In this document: positions 5,984 to 14,236 of the stretch, piece after piece
How positions within the stretch are numbered: position 1 is the first letter of the stretch
How the letters are laid out: every line of letters begins with the position of its first letter
Assembly (NCBI RefSeq): GCF_052113205.1
Contig: NZ_JBFRCU010000001.1
Location: 134,574-198,573, forward strand
Source of the DNA: Inquilinus sp052113205
Lineage (GTDB): Bacteria > Pseudomonadota > Alphaproteobacteria > DSM-16000 > Inquilinaceae
Direction: 5' to 3'
Length of the DNA stretch: 64,000 nucleotides
Position numbers and translations under genes: made by a program
Notes under the pieces: generated by a model
The model's input: the letters and a program-made list of their open reading frames with translations, nothing else
The model's database searches: none
Told to the model about the DNA's origin: nothing

Positions 5984-8410
5984 TTAAAGTGAGTCGTCGG
6001 TTTCCGGTACTTCCAGCGGCAACTCCAGTTGTTCTGCATCTAGCGAGGCTTGTAGTTCAATCCGATCCTTGCGCAACGTAACGTCAATTCGAATCCCCAG
6101 ATCCTCGAAGATGATGGCCCTGGGCTTGTCCTCTTCCATAAATCCGAAGAAGGTAAACGGCAAAGCGTAGGTGTCACCGGACACCTGTTGACCGAGAACC
6201 TGGGTAAGAGCCTTCGCAGTGGGCTGCATAGACTCACGATCGCGACCCAGGATCCCGGTCTTGAGAAGGATGAGGCCTTCATCGAAGCCGCCCGCCAGGG
6301 CCCGCTTTCGATCAGCTGCGTCGACTACCTCATCCAGCTGAATGTTGTCTGCTTGTGCGAGGGAGCGAATAATTTCGAATAGATCAGCAAGTTCTCCACG
6401 CTTATCATCTATGGTTCGTGCGTTACGAACTTCAAGTGCCTCCTCAAGTAACTTGCTGATCAAGAATCCTTTCTTTAGGTTGTTGGGTATCTTTCGTGTG
6501 ATCTCTGCTTCCTGTCGGTTGGCGATGCGGCCTGGGATGCGGTCTCTGACGATCTTGCCGAACATGACGCTACGCCGGACTCGAGTGTGGTCCTTCTCAC
6601 CCGTGGCTATTACAGCGCATCCGAGGCGTCGCAGAGCGAAGTATGCGTGGGCAAGAGTGGAGCCCGCCAACATGACCGGTACAGATAGTTCGAGGGCAGC
6701 GTTTCCAACAGCGTCGATGAACTTCATGTCGCGCATGAGTTCTTGATCCGTCGGCATAAGCTCAAGCGCGAGTTTTGAGCGTGGTGCCGGGAGGTTTCGG
6801 ACCTTGTCTAGGTCGTCTCTATCGGCGATCGTGATGGTCTTGTAATTACTACGATCAGAGTTGCGCTCCGTGTCGTGTGCTTCGGTCCAATACCAAGGCA
6901 GATTGAATGTCAGCCCCTTGTCGTCCACACATCCGACAAACCACATGACGTGGCAAGCTTTCCCAAGCCGATCAGCGATGGCGCGCGTTCTTGTAGCGAG
7001 ATCCAGGGCCTCCTTTCGGCCAATACTTAGGCTCCGACCAAGATCATTTCTGATTCTGACATATTCCCAATTACCACTCTCGTGAGCAAGAAGCATGTTC
7101 GACTTGTATTCGGTGTACTCGGTTGCCAACTCAGTCGGGACATGCACTTCCCAGATATCATATGGACAATACTGAAGTGCGTCGGGTAGGCCCCAGAGGC
7201 TGTGGATCTCAACAATGGGGCTCTGTGGATCCGCCCGGGCCCAAGCGGAAGCGCGAGCGGCAATGAAGCGGTGGACAACGAATGCAAGGTCTACAGGGCC
7301 TCCCTCCTCTTCCTGCATTTGGTCTCGGACCGCTAGGCACCGACGCGCTGCCTCATCGGGGGTTAGGCCCTCCGTTCGCCTCAGATTCAGCGCTTTCTCG
7401 TGGCCGCTGGTTCTGATGACAATTCCGTCGGGTCCGATCAGGGATCTGAAATCTTCCTCTAGATTCTGGAGGCCATCTGCATCGCCAGTGCGCGGCAGCT
7501 GCTCGAAAGGGACATAAAAGAGCGTTGGTCGATTCGCAGCATCTGGTTCCCACAACTCTTCGAGGACCCGAAGCTTATCCCATTGCTTCAAGGCGTCGCC
7601 CTCGGCGGCCCTTAAAAATCTGCCGTTGACGGAAGCGGGACGGTAAAAAGGTCCTATCCTTACGTTGAATGGATTCACGCCGGAGACGTCTTCATCCTCC
7701 TGGTCTACTTGAACGAGATAGACTTTGTCGTCACTGGTCTCAATCCATTCACAGTTGACCCTCTGCAACACTCCTCTCAGTAGGTCGTTGTTAAGCCAGG
7801 CAGCGATGGATCCAAAGAGCCGTTCCCTCTGCATGCCAGGCTTAATTTCGAGCGATCTGCGCGGATTTGCTGCCTCGTCTCTCTGCGCGTTGAGACGGAC
7901 CCGCGACGTTAACCCGCCGTAATCGGAACTGAGTTCCCAGTGATCGCGAGTCTTGGAAATGCGGAGGAGGTTGCCGAACTCCCCCTTACCCCGAGGGGTA
8001 AGGTAGCTTTGCATGACGATGCCGACACGTCTCTTTGGCGCGGAGTCGAGAACCTGCCTTATGGCCGAGCATATGTCGCCAACAAAGTCCTCCGTATCGG
8101 CTCTGACTGGGACGCTCTCGTAACTGCCTCTGTCCCATATCATTTCGCCCACGATACTGGATCGGACGTAAATCACGCCTGTCATTGCAGCCAGATGGCG
8201 GAGCCGATCTATGGCTTCCCCGTCGATCGCATTGAGATCGGCTTTGTTATCCTCGAAAACTCCAGCCGATACCAAAGCGAAAGGTGGCGTCCATAGCCTG
8301 GGTAATGTTGCCAGGGTTGCAGCCTTGGAGCCGAACTCCTGCCTTAGGGATTCGATTTCCGCCCATGAAAGCGGATCGGAGTCCCACGAAAAAATGATCT
8401 TCTCGATCAT
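5984..8410 (-). CDS. PEP-synthase-like ATP-grasp protein fused to a MazG-like pyrophosphohydrolase domain
   Basis: This 808-residue protein starts with a region like the ATP-binding domain of PEP synthase/PPDK: FGSKAATLATL (about 26-36), YVRSSIVGE (about 81-89), GIVMQSYL (about 130-137) and CEWIETSDDKVYLVQ (about 220-234). Residues 290-510 look like a second degenerate copy (IVIRTS, VVHRFI, HVMWFVG). Residues about 615-718 match MazG-like/phosphoribosyl-ATP pyrophosphohydrolase-like proteins: GKIVRDRIP, SKLLEEALEV, GELADLFEIIRSLA and GGFDEGLIL, with E-E-x-x-E and E-x-x-D metal-binding patterns. The PEP-synthase swivelling His domain and PEP-binding domain are absent. The ATG overlaps the upstream membrane-protein stop by four bases. 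The role is unknown; nucleotide-based signalling or defence is a guess. Confidence 0.75.
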   Translation of the reverse strand: MIEKIIFSWDSDPLSWAEIESLRQEFGSKAATLATLPRLWTPPFALVSAGVFEDNKADLNAIDGEAIDRLRHLAAMTGVIYVRSSIVGEMIWDRGSYESVPVRADTEDFVGDICSAIRQVLDSAPKRRVGIVMQSYLTPRGKGEFGNLLRISKTRDHWELSSDYGGLTSRVRLNAQRDEAANPRRSLEIKPGMQRERLFGSIAAWLNNDLLRGVLQRVNCEWIETSDDKVYLVQVDQEDEDVSGVNPFNVRIGPFYRPASVNGRFLRAAEGDALKQWDKLRVLEELWEPDAANRPTLFYVPFEQLPRTGDADGLQNLEEDFRSLIGPDGIVIRTSGHEKALNLRRTEGLTPDEAARRCLAVRDQMQEEEGGPVDLAFVVHRFIAARASAWARADPQSPIVEIHSLWGLPDALQYCPYDIWEVHVPTELATEYTEYKSNMLLAHESGNWEYVRIRNDLGRSLSIGRKEALDLATRTRAIADRLGKACHVMWFVGCVDDKGLTFNLPWYWTEAHDTERNSDRSNYKTITIADRDDLDKVRNLPAPRSKLALELMPTDQELMRDMKFIDAVGNAALELSVPVMLAGSTLAHAYFALRRLGCAVIATGEKDHTRVRRSVMFGKIVRDRIPGRIANRQEAEITRKIPNNLKKGFLISKLLEEALEVRNARTIDDKRGELADLFEIIRSLAQADNIQLDEVVDAADRKRALAGGFDEGLILLKTGILGRDRESMQPTAKALTQVLGQQVSGDTYALPFTFFGFMEEDKPRAIIFEDLGIRIDVTLRKDRIELQASLDAEQLELPLEVPETDDSL

Positions 8411-9075
8411 TTCTTTTCCAGAGTGCCGAACACCGCATTGGCAATGTTCGAGAGTAGCCCGCTCACCCCATCGGAAAAATAGCCGATCATAAACGCCAGA
8501 GCCGCGGTTGCTGCCCCCGACCGTGGCGAAGCGGAGGCCTGACTTCCGAGCAATCCTCCATCCAACAACGTCAGAACAACGCAGGCGTAGATGCCTCCAA
8601 TAAACGGAACGAAGAGTCTCCAGTACCGCCGGTCAAGATGCCATTTGGATTTGGCTACAGAATGCACGAGCCATTTTATCGAGAACGTCGTTCCTCCCAA
8701 ACTGCCGACGAAGTAGGTCGCGACCAGTTGGAATACGATGTTCATCCGAGGCATTTCGACAGCTCGGATAGGATCACTATCCGAAATGAGAAACGATAGG
8801 GGAATTTGCCACGAATGGCCCGAGAGGCTCAGGAAAAGGCCGCTCAGAAACGTGACTACGGCTAGAATAGCCGAAAGGATCAGTGCTTCCTGATTGATGC
8901 ATCGTCTTGCCTCGGCGGGGTACTTGGTCTTCCAATCACCGGGAAGGCGGCCATCGGTATACTCGGCCTTTGCGGCGCCGGGTTGCGCGAACTCGGGTGA
9001 CGGCAACGAAGCAGTCGGTAAGGGGACGACATCGGCCGCCGTCGAAGAGTCAGGCGTGTCTTTGGCGCTTGTCAC
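8407..9075 (-). CDS. Membrane protein of the island cassette, unknown function
   Basis: This 222-residue protein has a hydrophilic N-terminal region of about 65 residues (Pro/Ser/Ala-rich, then GDWKTKYPAEARRC). Hydrophobic spans follow near residues 68-88 (ALILSAILAVVTFLSGLFLS), 112-128 (NIVFQLVATYFVGSLGG), 157-172 (FVPFIGGIYACVVLTLL) and 186-206 (GAATAALAFMIGYFSDGVSG). No family is recognised. It starts at a GTG eight bases after the HIT gene stop and overlaps the ATP-grasp/MazG gene by four bases, so the three proteins are probably made together. It could anchor the complex or act as a membrane effector. Confidence 0.7.
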   Translation of the reverse strand: MTSAKDTPDSSTAADVVPLPTASLPSPEFAQPGAAKAEYTDGRLPGDWKTKYPAEARRCINQEALILSAILAVVTFLSGLFLSLSGHSWQIPLSFLISDSDPIRAVEMPRMNIVFQLVATYFVGSLGGTTFSIKWLVHSVAKSKWHLDRRYWRLFVPFIGGIYACVVLTLLDGGLLGSQASASPRSGAATAALAFMIGYFSDGVSGLLSNIANAVFGTLEKK

Positions 9076-9083
9076 AGGTAGCC

Positions 9084-9755
9084 TTATGTTCGGACAGGGG
9101 CCAGGGCGTTGATGGTTCGGCAGACGTTGTCCGTATGGGGATGGGTTCTATAGTTCCATGCATCCGGCTTGCCCACGAGCGTCGCTATCTGGCGACGCAA
9201 GAACTGCGAACCGACATGATCAACATTGTGGGTGACATAAGCGGTGTCGCCCGAGCAAAGAACGAGATAAGAGCTTGATACCTCGACAGCCAAATATGCC
9301 TCGCTTGGGACGGTGAGCTTCCAGGCTAGGCTGCCTGCTTTCGAAGCTGCCGATGCCAACTCATCCACACCGAACGGCGGGTCGATCAGGATGTGCAAAT
9401 GTGCATGGTCGACACCACATCCGACTTGCGAGCCTTCTTGGGATGGCCCGTGCTCGAACCAGATGGCGCGCGCCGGAGATATGTCGTAGTGCGACAAAAT
9501 CTGGCTGACAATATCGGCTGCGCTTCCGTGTCCTCTCTGCTGGTCTAAAGACGCGAAATTGAGCACTGCCGCCCGCGGGATCACGAGCAGCCAAAGCGGC
9601 AGGATGGAGCCAAGTGTCGGCGTGACGACGAAATCGTCGTTTGTCAGCAGTATTTCGTCGAATACGGAGCGAGATGCCAATCGGTCCGTGGGATCGGCCG
9701 AAAGAATGCCAGAAAACCTGTGTGGAACATGACTTCCGGGCGAGTGCTGAAACAT
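9084..9755 (-). CDS. HIT-family nucleotide hydrolase/transferase-like protein
   Basis: This 223-residue protein is first in the island operon. The histidine triad HAHLHIL (His at about 117, 119 and 121) is preceded by GCGVD. An upstream FVVTPTLGSILPLWLLVIPR segment (about 42-61) matches the beta-hairpin of HIT proteins that ends in a LLVIPK-like strand. HIT proteins cleave or transfer nucleoside monophosphate groups through the middle histidine. The ATG follows a strong ggagg ribosome-binding site. The 100-residue C-terminal extension (AYLAVEVSSSYLVLC) is longer than in small Hint proteins and closer in size to GalT- or Ap4A-phosphorylase-like members. Confidence 0.78.
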   Translation of the reverse strand: MFQHSPGSHVPHRFSGILSADPTDRLASRSVFDEILLTNDDFVVTPTLGSILPLWLLVIPRAAVLNFASLDQQRGHGSAADIVSQILSHYDISPARAIWFEHGPSQEGSQVGCGVDHAHLHILIDPPFGVDELASAASKAGSLAWKLTVPSEAYLAVEVSSSYLVLCSGDTAYVTHNVDHVGSQFLRRQIATLVGKPDAWNYRTHPHTDNVCRTINALAPVRT

Positions 9756-9811
9756 GCCATCCTCCGAACTGGGCAGCCAAAGCCCAATTGCGTTCTGAAG
9801 CTACATCGGTT

Positions 9812-9825
9812 CGCGTTATAACGCG
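9812..9825. promoter_or_regulatory. Perfect 14-bp palindrome upstream of the island operon
   Basis: The sequence cgcgttataacgcg is a perfect palindrome 57 bp upstream of the HIT gene start, in the only leader region of the three-gene operon. It may be an operator or overlap a promoter, since ttataa sits in its centre. No regulator gene lies in the island. Confidence 0.4.
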
Positions 9826-9848
9826 AGCACGCCACGGGCTCCGTGCCG

Positions 9849-11633
9849 CTATCCAGCCCTTCCCTGCCCGGCCTCCGGCACGTCGCGGCGGATCCAGCCC
9901 TGGAAGGCGCGGAGGTTGATCTCCTTCTCGCCCAGCACGCCGCTGCCATAGGCCGAGCCGGAGAGGCCCTGCTGGACCGAACGGAGCAGCGCCGCATCCT
10001 CGTCATGCACCCGGTTGTTCACCCGCAGGTTCAGCCGCCGGGTCAGCTGCATGGCGCGGCGGTCGTCCGGCCGGGCATAGGCGCGCCAGCGCAGGATCGA
10101 CCGGCCGGGGCCTGCGGGTAGGATGTGGAAATAATCCAGCATGTCCGGATACAGCTCCAGCGACACCGCCGGGTACAGGAACAGATAGGTCCAGCGCCGC
10201 TTCAGCGCCTCGGGCAGATGCGGCACGTCCGGCAGCAGCCGGGCATAGGCCCGGGTCGACCAGCCGCCGTCGGGATCGCGGCGCAGCGCGTGGCTCAGGC
10301 GGATGGTGCGGCTGGCGTCGTCCGGCTCGCGGTCATAGGCGCCGGACATCAGCCCGAACAGGCCGGGATGGCCGGTCGGGAAGTGGTAGTCCTCGAGGTA
10401 GTTGTCCCAGACAGTCTTCCAGTCGGCATCGATCTCGCCGATCCAATAGTCGGTGATCGGCACCATCTCCTCGATCCGGTGCGCCGCCAGCTCTGCCGCA
10501 TAGGGGGCGTAGCGCTCGGCCACCGACGGGCCGCCGCTTTCGAAGCGCAGGAAGACGAAGCCGGCGAACACCTCGCAATCCAGCGGCAGCAGGCCGAGGC
10601 CCGCGGTGTCGATCTCCGGGAAGGTCTTGGCCGCCGCCACCGCGCGCAGCCGCCCGTCCCAGGCGTAGCACCAGGCGTGGTAGGGGCAGCGGATCAGCCC
10701 GCTGCAATGGCCGTCGCGGCCCTGCAGCACGGCATGGGCGCGGTGCCGGCAGACATTGTGGAAGGCGCGCACCCCGCCGTCTTCGCCGCGGATGACGAAG
10801 GCGCGCTCGCCCAGCGCCTCGAAGGTGACGTAGTCGCCGGGGGCCGGCAGCTCCGAGACATGCGCCACCAGCTGCCAGGCCGGGCGGTGGATGCGCGCGA
10901 CCTCGGCCGCGTGGATGCCGGGATCGGCATAGGTCCAACCGGGCAGGGTCGGCGGCAGGGCAGGGGCGTCGGGCTCGGCCTCCGCCACCAGGCGCAGCCG
11001 GGCCGGGGTGGCGAACGCCGCCGGGTACAGGTTGGCCAGATAACGGCGGCAGGTGTCGACCGCGTCGTCCCAGTCGAAGGCCTCGCGCTGCACCAGCGCC
11101 TCCTGCGACAGCGCATCGACCAGCCCGCACAGGCCCAGCGCAGCGGCGCGCAGCTCGATCCGGGCGCCGGCGCGCTCGGCCAGCTCGGCCATCAGCGCGT
11201 GCACCGCCTCGTAGAAGGCGCGGTCGGAGGCGCCGACCAGCGCCATGTAGTCGTCGCGGGCCCGGCTCTCGCCCCAGAAGGCGTACCAGACCGCCAGCCG
11301 CTCCAGGCTCGCCACCTGCGGGTCGAAGCTGGCGCGGACCAGCGCCATCAGCGCCTGCTCCGGCGCCCGGCCGGCGGCGGCCACCGCGCTCTCGCACAGG
11401 CTGCGATAGGCCTCGGCCATGCGGGCCAGCGTGGCCTGCAGCAGGTCCTGCTTCGACTTGAAGTGGAAATTGACCATGCCGGCGGTCAGCCCGGCCAGGC
11501 TGGCCACCTTGCTCAGCGTGACGTTCGACAGGCCGTGTTCGGCGATCGCGGTGATCGCCGCATCGATCAGCTGTTCGCGCCGGGCATCCTGCGGCAGCCG
11601 CGCCCGCACCCGGATCTCCATGCCGTCGTCCAT
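9849..11633 (-). CDS. BetI-like TetR regulator fused to a Rieske non-haem iron oxygenase
   Basis: One uninterrupted 594-residue frame joins two usually separate proteins. Residues 14-205 are a TetR domain with HTH ARREQLIDAAITAI and SLAGLTAGMVNFHFKSKQ and a BetI-like C-terminal half (WYAFWGESRARDDY). Residues about 225-594 are a Rieske oxygenase alpha subunit: CRH (295-297) and CPYH (316-319) for the 2Fe-2S cluster, and NYLEDYHFPTGHPG (411-424) for the mononuclear iron and bridging Asp. The oxygenase part resembles demethylases acting on betaine-type quaternary amines, and BetI senses choline, so a substrate-sensing link is plausible. The last residues lie in the right copy of the 78-bp repeat. 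Confidence 0.85.
   Translation of the reverse strand: MDDGMEIRVRARLPQDARREQLIDAAITAIAEHGLSNVTLSKVASLAGLTAGMVNFHFKSKQDLLQATLARMAEAYRSLCESAVAAAGRAPEQALMALVRASFDPQVASLERLAVWYAFWGESRARDDYMALVGASDRAFYEAVHALMAELAERAGARIELRAAALGLCGLVDALSQEALVQREAFDWDDAVDTCRRYLANLYPAAFATPARLRLVAEAEPDAPALPPTLPGWTYADPGIHAAEVARIHRPAWQLVAHVSELPAPGDYVTFEALGERAFVIRGEDGGVRAFHNVCRHRAHAVLQGRDGHCSGLIRCPYHAWCYAWDGRLRAVAAAKTFPEIDTAGLGLLPLDCEVFAGFVFLRFESGGPSVAERYAPYAAELAAHRIEEMVPITDYWIGEIDADWKTVWDNYLEDYHFPTGHPGLFGLMSGAYDREPDDASRTIRLSHALRRDPDGGWSTRAYARLLPDVPHLPEALKRRWTYLFLYPAVSLELYPDMLDYFHILPAGPGRSILRWRAYARPDDRRAMQLTRRLNLRVNNRVHDEDAALLRSVQQGLSGSAYGSGVLGEKEINLRAFQGWIRRDVPEAGQGRAG
9864..9941. repeat. 78-bp direct repeat, right copy (inside the 3' end of the TetR-Rieske gene)
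   Basis: This is the intact copy of the duplicated segment, within the last 26 codons of the TetR-Rieske gene. With 5802-5879 it brackets the AT-richer three-gene island. Integration into the 3' end of a gene, with the gene end kept intact, is a common mark of site-specific insertion, but no recombinase gene is visible. Confidence 0.75.
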
Positions 11634-11731
11634 GCCAACCTCCCGATCGGCTGTTCGATCCTTATTGAATGGTCATTTTATGGAATCGAACGGCTGTTTG
11701 GCAAGGGCGATGCTCTTCTCCCTCCCCTATC

Positions 11732-11802
11732 GTCATTCCCGCGAAAGCGGGAATCTCTTTCCGATCAATGCGTTGCGAGATCCCCGCTTTCGCGGGGATG
11801 AC
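11732..11802. repeat. Palindromic intergenic repeat, family C copy 1
   Basis: The element runs from gtcattcccgcgaaagcggg to the near-inverted ccccgctttcgcggggatga, with a short centre (gaatctctttcc). Related copies lie at 22037-22113 and 44683-44753. It lies between the divergently oriented end of the oxygenase gene promoter and the 8-oxoguanine deaminase stop, where it could act as a terminator hairpin. Confidence 0.8.
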
Positions 11803-11825
11803 GGAATGGAGTGAAGGGAGGCTCC

Positions 11826-13163
11826 TCAGCCCGCCTGTATCCGTGCCGCGAGGGCCTGGTGGCTGCTTATCAGCCGGGGCAGGTCCAGGCCGGGGATCGC
11901 GCCATGCTCCACCCGCCACACGCCGCCGACCATGACGAAATCGGCTCGGTGGGCGCCGCACAGCACCAGGGCGGCCAACGGGTCGCCATGGCCGGCGAAG
12001 CGCAGCTCGTCCAGCGCGAACAGGGCCAGGTCGGCCTGCTTGCCCGGCGCGATCACGCCGAGATCCGGCCGGCCGAGGCAGGCGGCGGAACCTGCGGTGG
12101 CCCAGCGCAGCGCGTCGTGGTGGCTGATCGCGGTGACGCCGTAATGCAGCCGCTGCAGCAGGAAGGCGGCGCGCACCTCCTGCATCAGGTTCGACCCGTC
12201 ATTGGAGGCGGAGCCGTCGACGCCGAGGCCGACCTTCATCCCCGCCTGCTCCATGCCGTGCACCGGGCAGTGGCCGGAGGCCAGAATCTGGTTCGAACAG
12301 GGGCAATGCGTCACCGCCGTTCCGGCCCGGGCCATGCGGCCGATTTCCGCCGGGTTGAAATGGACGCCATGCGCCAGCCAGGTGCGCGGGCCCAGCCAGC
12401 CGCATTCCTCGAGGTAGTCGAGCGGCCGGCCGCCGAATTTCTCGACGCAGAAGCGGTTCTCGTCCTCGGTCTCGGCCAGATGGGTGTGCAGCCGGACATC
12501 GAGCCGATCGGCCAGCTCCGCCGTGCGCCGCATCAGCGACCCGGTGACCGAGAAGGGCGAGCAGGGGGCCAGCGCGATCTGCACCATGGCGCCGTCGCCG
12601 GGCTGGTGATGCGCCGCGACCAGCCGCTCGCTGTCGGCCAGGATCGCATCCTCGTCCTGCACCACGCTGTCCGGCGGCAGGCCGCCGTCGCGCACCGACA
12701 GGTTCATCGATCCGCGGGTCAGCACGGCGCGGACGCCCAGCGACTTGGCCACCTCGACCTCGATGTCGATGGCGTGCTCCAGCCCGTCCGGGAAGACGTA
12801 GTGGTGGTCCGAGGTGGTGGTGCAGCCGGACAGCAGCAGCTCGGCCATCGCCACGGTGACGGCGCTGCGCAGCGCCTCCGGGTCCAGCCGGGCCCAGACC
12901 GGGTACAGCGCCTGCAGCCAGGGGAACAGCTCGCGGTCCAGCGCCGCCGGCACGGCGCGGGTCAGGGTCTGGTAGAAATGGTGATGGGTGTTGATCAGCC
13001 CGGGCAGCACGACATGGCTGCCGGCGTCGAACACGTCGTCCACCGGCGCCGCCGGCTCCCGTCCCGCCGGCACCAGCTCGGCGATCCGCCCATCCTCGAC
13101 CACCACGCCGCGCTCGGCACCGTCCGCCAGGATCGCCAGCGGGTCCTTGATCCACAGCCGCAT
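11826..13163 (-). CDS. 8-oxoguanine deaminase (amidohydrolase superfamily)
   Basis: This 445-residue cytosolic metalloenzyme should hydrolyse 8-oxoguanine to urate and ammonia. The sequence has the metal-binding NTHHHFYQTLTR (about 58-69), the long SAVTVAMAELLLSGCTT block, HTHLAET (about 225-231) and GLGVDGSASNDGSN (about 305-318). It follows the 8-oxoguanine deaminase subgroup more closely than guanine deaminase or TrzN/AtzB, notably in PHYxTLTRA and LYPVWARLDPEALRSA. The product urate would feed directly into PuuD, so the gene fits the purine-degradation neighbours. Confusion with chlorohydrolases of atrazine breakdown is possible but less likely. Confidence 0.88.
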   Translation of the reverse strand: MRLWIKDPLAILADGAERGVVVEDGRIAELVPAGREPAAPVDDVFDAGSHVVLPGLINTHHHFYQTLTRAVPAALDRELFPWLQALYPVWARLDPEALRSAVTVAMAELLLSGCTTTSDHHYVFPDGLEHAIDIEVEVAKSLGVRAVLTRGSMNLSVRDGGLPPDSVVQDEDAILADSERLVAAHHQPGDGAMVQIALAPCSPFSVTGSLMRRTAELADRLDVRLHTHLAETEDENRFCVEKFGGRPLDYLEECGWLGPRTWLAHGVHFNPAEIGRMARAGTAVTHCPCSNQILASGHCPVHGMEQAGMKVGLGVDGSASNDGSNLMQEVRAAFLLQRLHYGVTAISHHDALRWATAGSAACLGRPDLGVIAPGKQADLALFALDELRFAGHGDPLAALVLCGAHRADFVMVGGVWRVEHGAIPGLDLPRLISSHQALAARIQAG

Positions 13164-13230
13164 CGCATGCCTCCCGTTCCCGTTATCCGGAGCGTAGCAC
13201 CGGATGAGGGGGACAGGAGGGGTTGTGCGA

Positions 13231-13241
13231 TTTGAAAGTGC
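13231..13241 (-). promoter_or_regulatory. gcactttcaaa motif upstream of the 8-oxoguanine deaminase gene
   Basis: Read on the minus strand, this 11-mer is gcactttcaaa and lies 68 bp upstream of the deaminase start. The same 11-mer occurs at 21977-21987 between puuD and the LysR gene, and a shorter relative (gactttcaa) at 34752-34760 between uraH and puuE. It may be a shared regulator half-site. The site is also just 3' of glxR. Confidence 0.3.
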
Positions 13242-13259
13242 TTCAACCTGGCGATGGCA

Positions 13260-14159
13260 TCACGCCGCGTCCTGCTGCGCCGCCGCGGGCGCGGCGATCT
13301 CGAAATCGGCTTGGCGCTCCAGCACCTTGAGGATGGCGGAATGGTCCCAGGCGGCGCCGCCCTGGGCGATGGCGGCGTGCAACAGCTGCTGCGTCGCCGC
13401 GGTGTTCGGCAGCGGCACGCTCAGCGCCTTGGCGCCGTCCAGCGCCAGGGCCAGGTCCTTCTGGTGCAGGGCGATGCGGAAGCCGGGCGCGAAGTTGCGC
13501 TGGATCATGCGCTCGCCATGCACCTCGAGGATGCGCGAGGCCGCGAAGCCGCCCATCAGCGCCTGGCGCACCCGGGCCGGGTCGGCGCCGGCCTTGGCGG
13601 CGAACAGCAGCGCCTCGGCCACCGCCTCGATGGTCAGGGCGACGATGATCTGGTTGGCGACCTTGGTGGTCTGGCCGTCGCCATTGCCGCCGACCAGGGT
13701 GACGGTCTTGCCCATCACCTCGAACAGCGGGCGCACCCGGTCGAAGGCGGCCTGCGGCCCGCCGACCATGATGGTCAGGCTGGCGGCCTTGGCCCCGACC
13801 TCGCCGCCCGAGACCGGGGCGTCGAGATAGTCGCAGCCCAGCGCGTTGATCTTCCCGGCGAAGCCCTTGGTGGCGATCGGCGAGATCGAGCTCATATCGA
13901 CCACGATTTTGCCGGGCGACAGCCCCTCGGCGACGCCGCCGGGGCCGAACAGCGCCGCCTCCACATGCGGCGTGTCGGGCACCATGATGATGACGATGTC
14001 GGCCCGCCGTGCCGCCTCGGCGGCGGAGGCGACGGCGGTGCCGGCCAGCCCCTCCGGCACGCCGGTGATGTCGTAGAGAAACAGGCTGTGCCCGGCGGCG
14101 ATCAGGTGGCCGGCCATGGGGCGGCCCATGATGCCGAGGCCGATGAAGGCGACGTTCAT
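13260..14159 (-). CDS. glxR: 2-hydroxy-3-oxopropionate (tartronate semialdehyde) reductase
   Basis: This 299-residue NAD(P)H-dependent enzyme reduces tartronate semialdehyde to D-glycerate, the last step after glyoxylate carboligase. It has the N-terminal Rossmann motif FIGLGIMGRPMAGHL, the family segment DAPVSGGEVGA and the catalytic-Lys region GDGQTTKVANQI of beta-hydroxyacid dehydrogenases. The ATG at 14159 is chosen because it begins the Rossmann strand and follows a gaggag site; the frame is open 13 codons further. hyi and gcl follow upstream on the same strand, giving a glyoxylate-to-glycerate unit. Confidence 0.9.
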   Translation of the reverse strand: MNVAFIGLGIMGRPMAGHLIAAGHSLFLYDITGVPEGLAGTAVASAAEAARRADIVIIMVPDTPHVEAALFGPGGVAEGLSPGKIVVDMSSISPIATKGFAGKINALGCDYLDAPVSGGEVGAKAASLTIMVGGPQAAFDRVRPLFEVMGKTVTLVGGNGDGQTTKVANQIIVALTIEAVAEALLFAAKAGADPARVRQALMGGFAASRILEVHGERMIQRNFAPGFRIALHQKDLALALDGAKALSVPLPNTAATQQLLHAAIAQGGAAWDHSAILKVLERQADFEIAAPAAAQQDAA

Positions 14160-14236
14160 GACGAACTCCTCAGAAAAAAGGGGAGCTTCTCTGTGCAATC
14201 CCCTGCGAGACCCTTTTCGGAGCAGCTACCCCCCGC

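Noticed and set aside
11826..13163. Atrazine/hydroxyatrazine chlorohydrolase annotation for the amidohydrolase
   Set aside because: The sequence follows 8-oxoguanine deaminases closely, and the purine gene context supports that reading.
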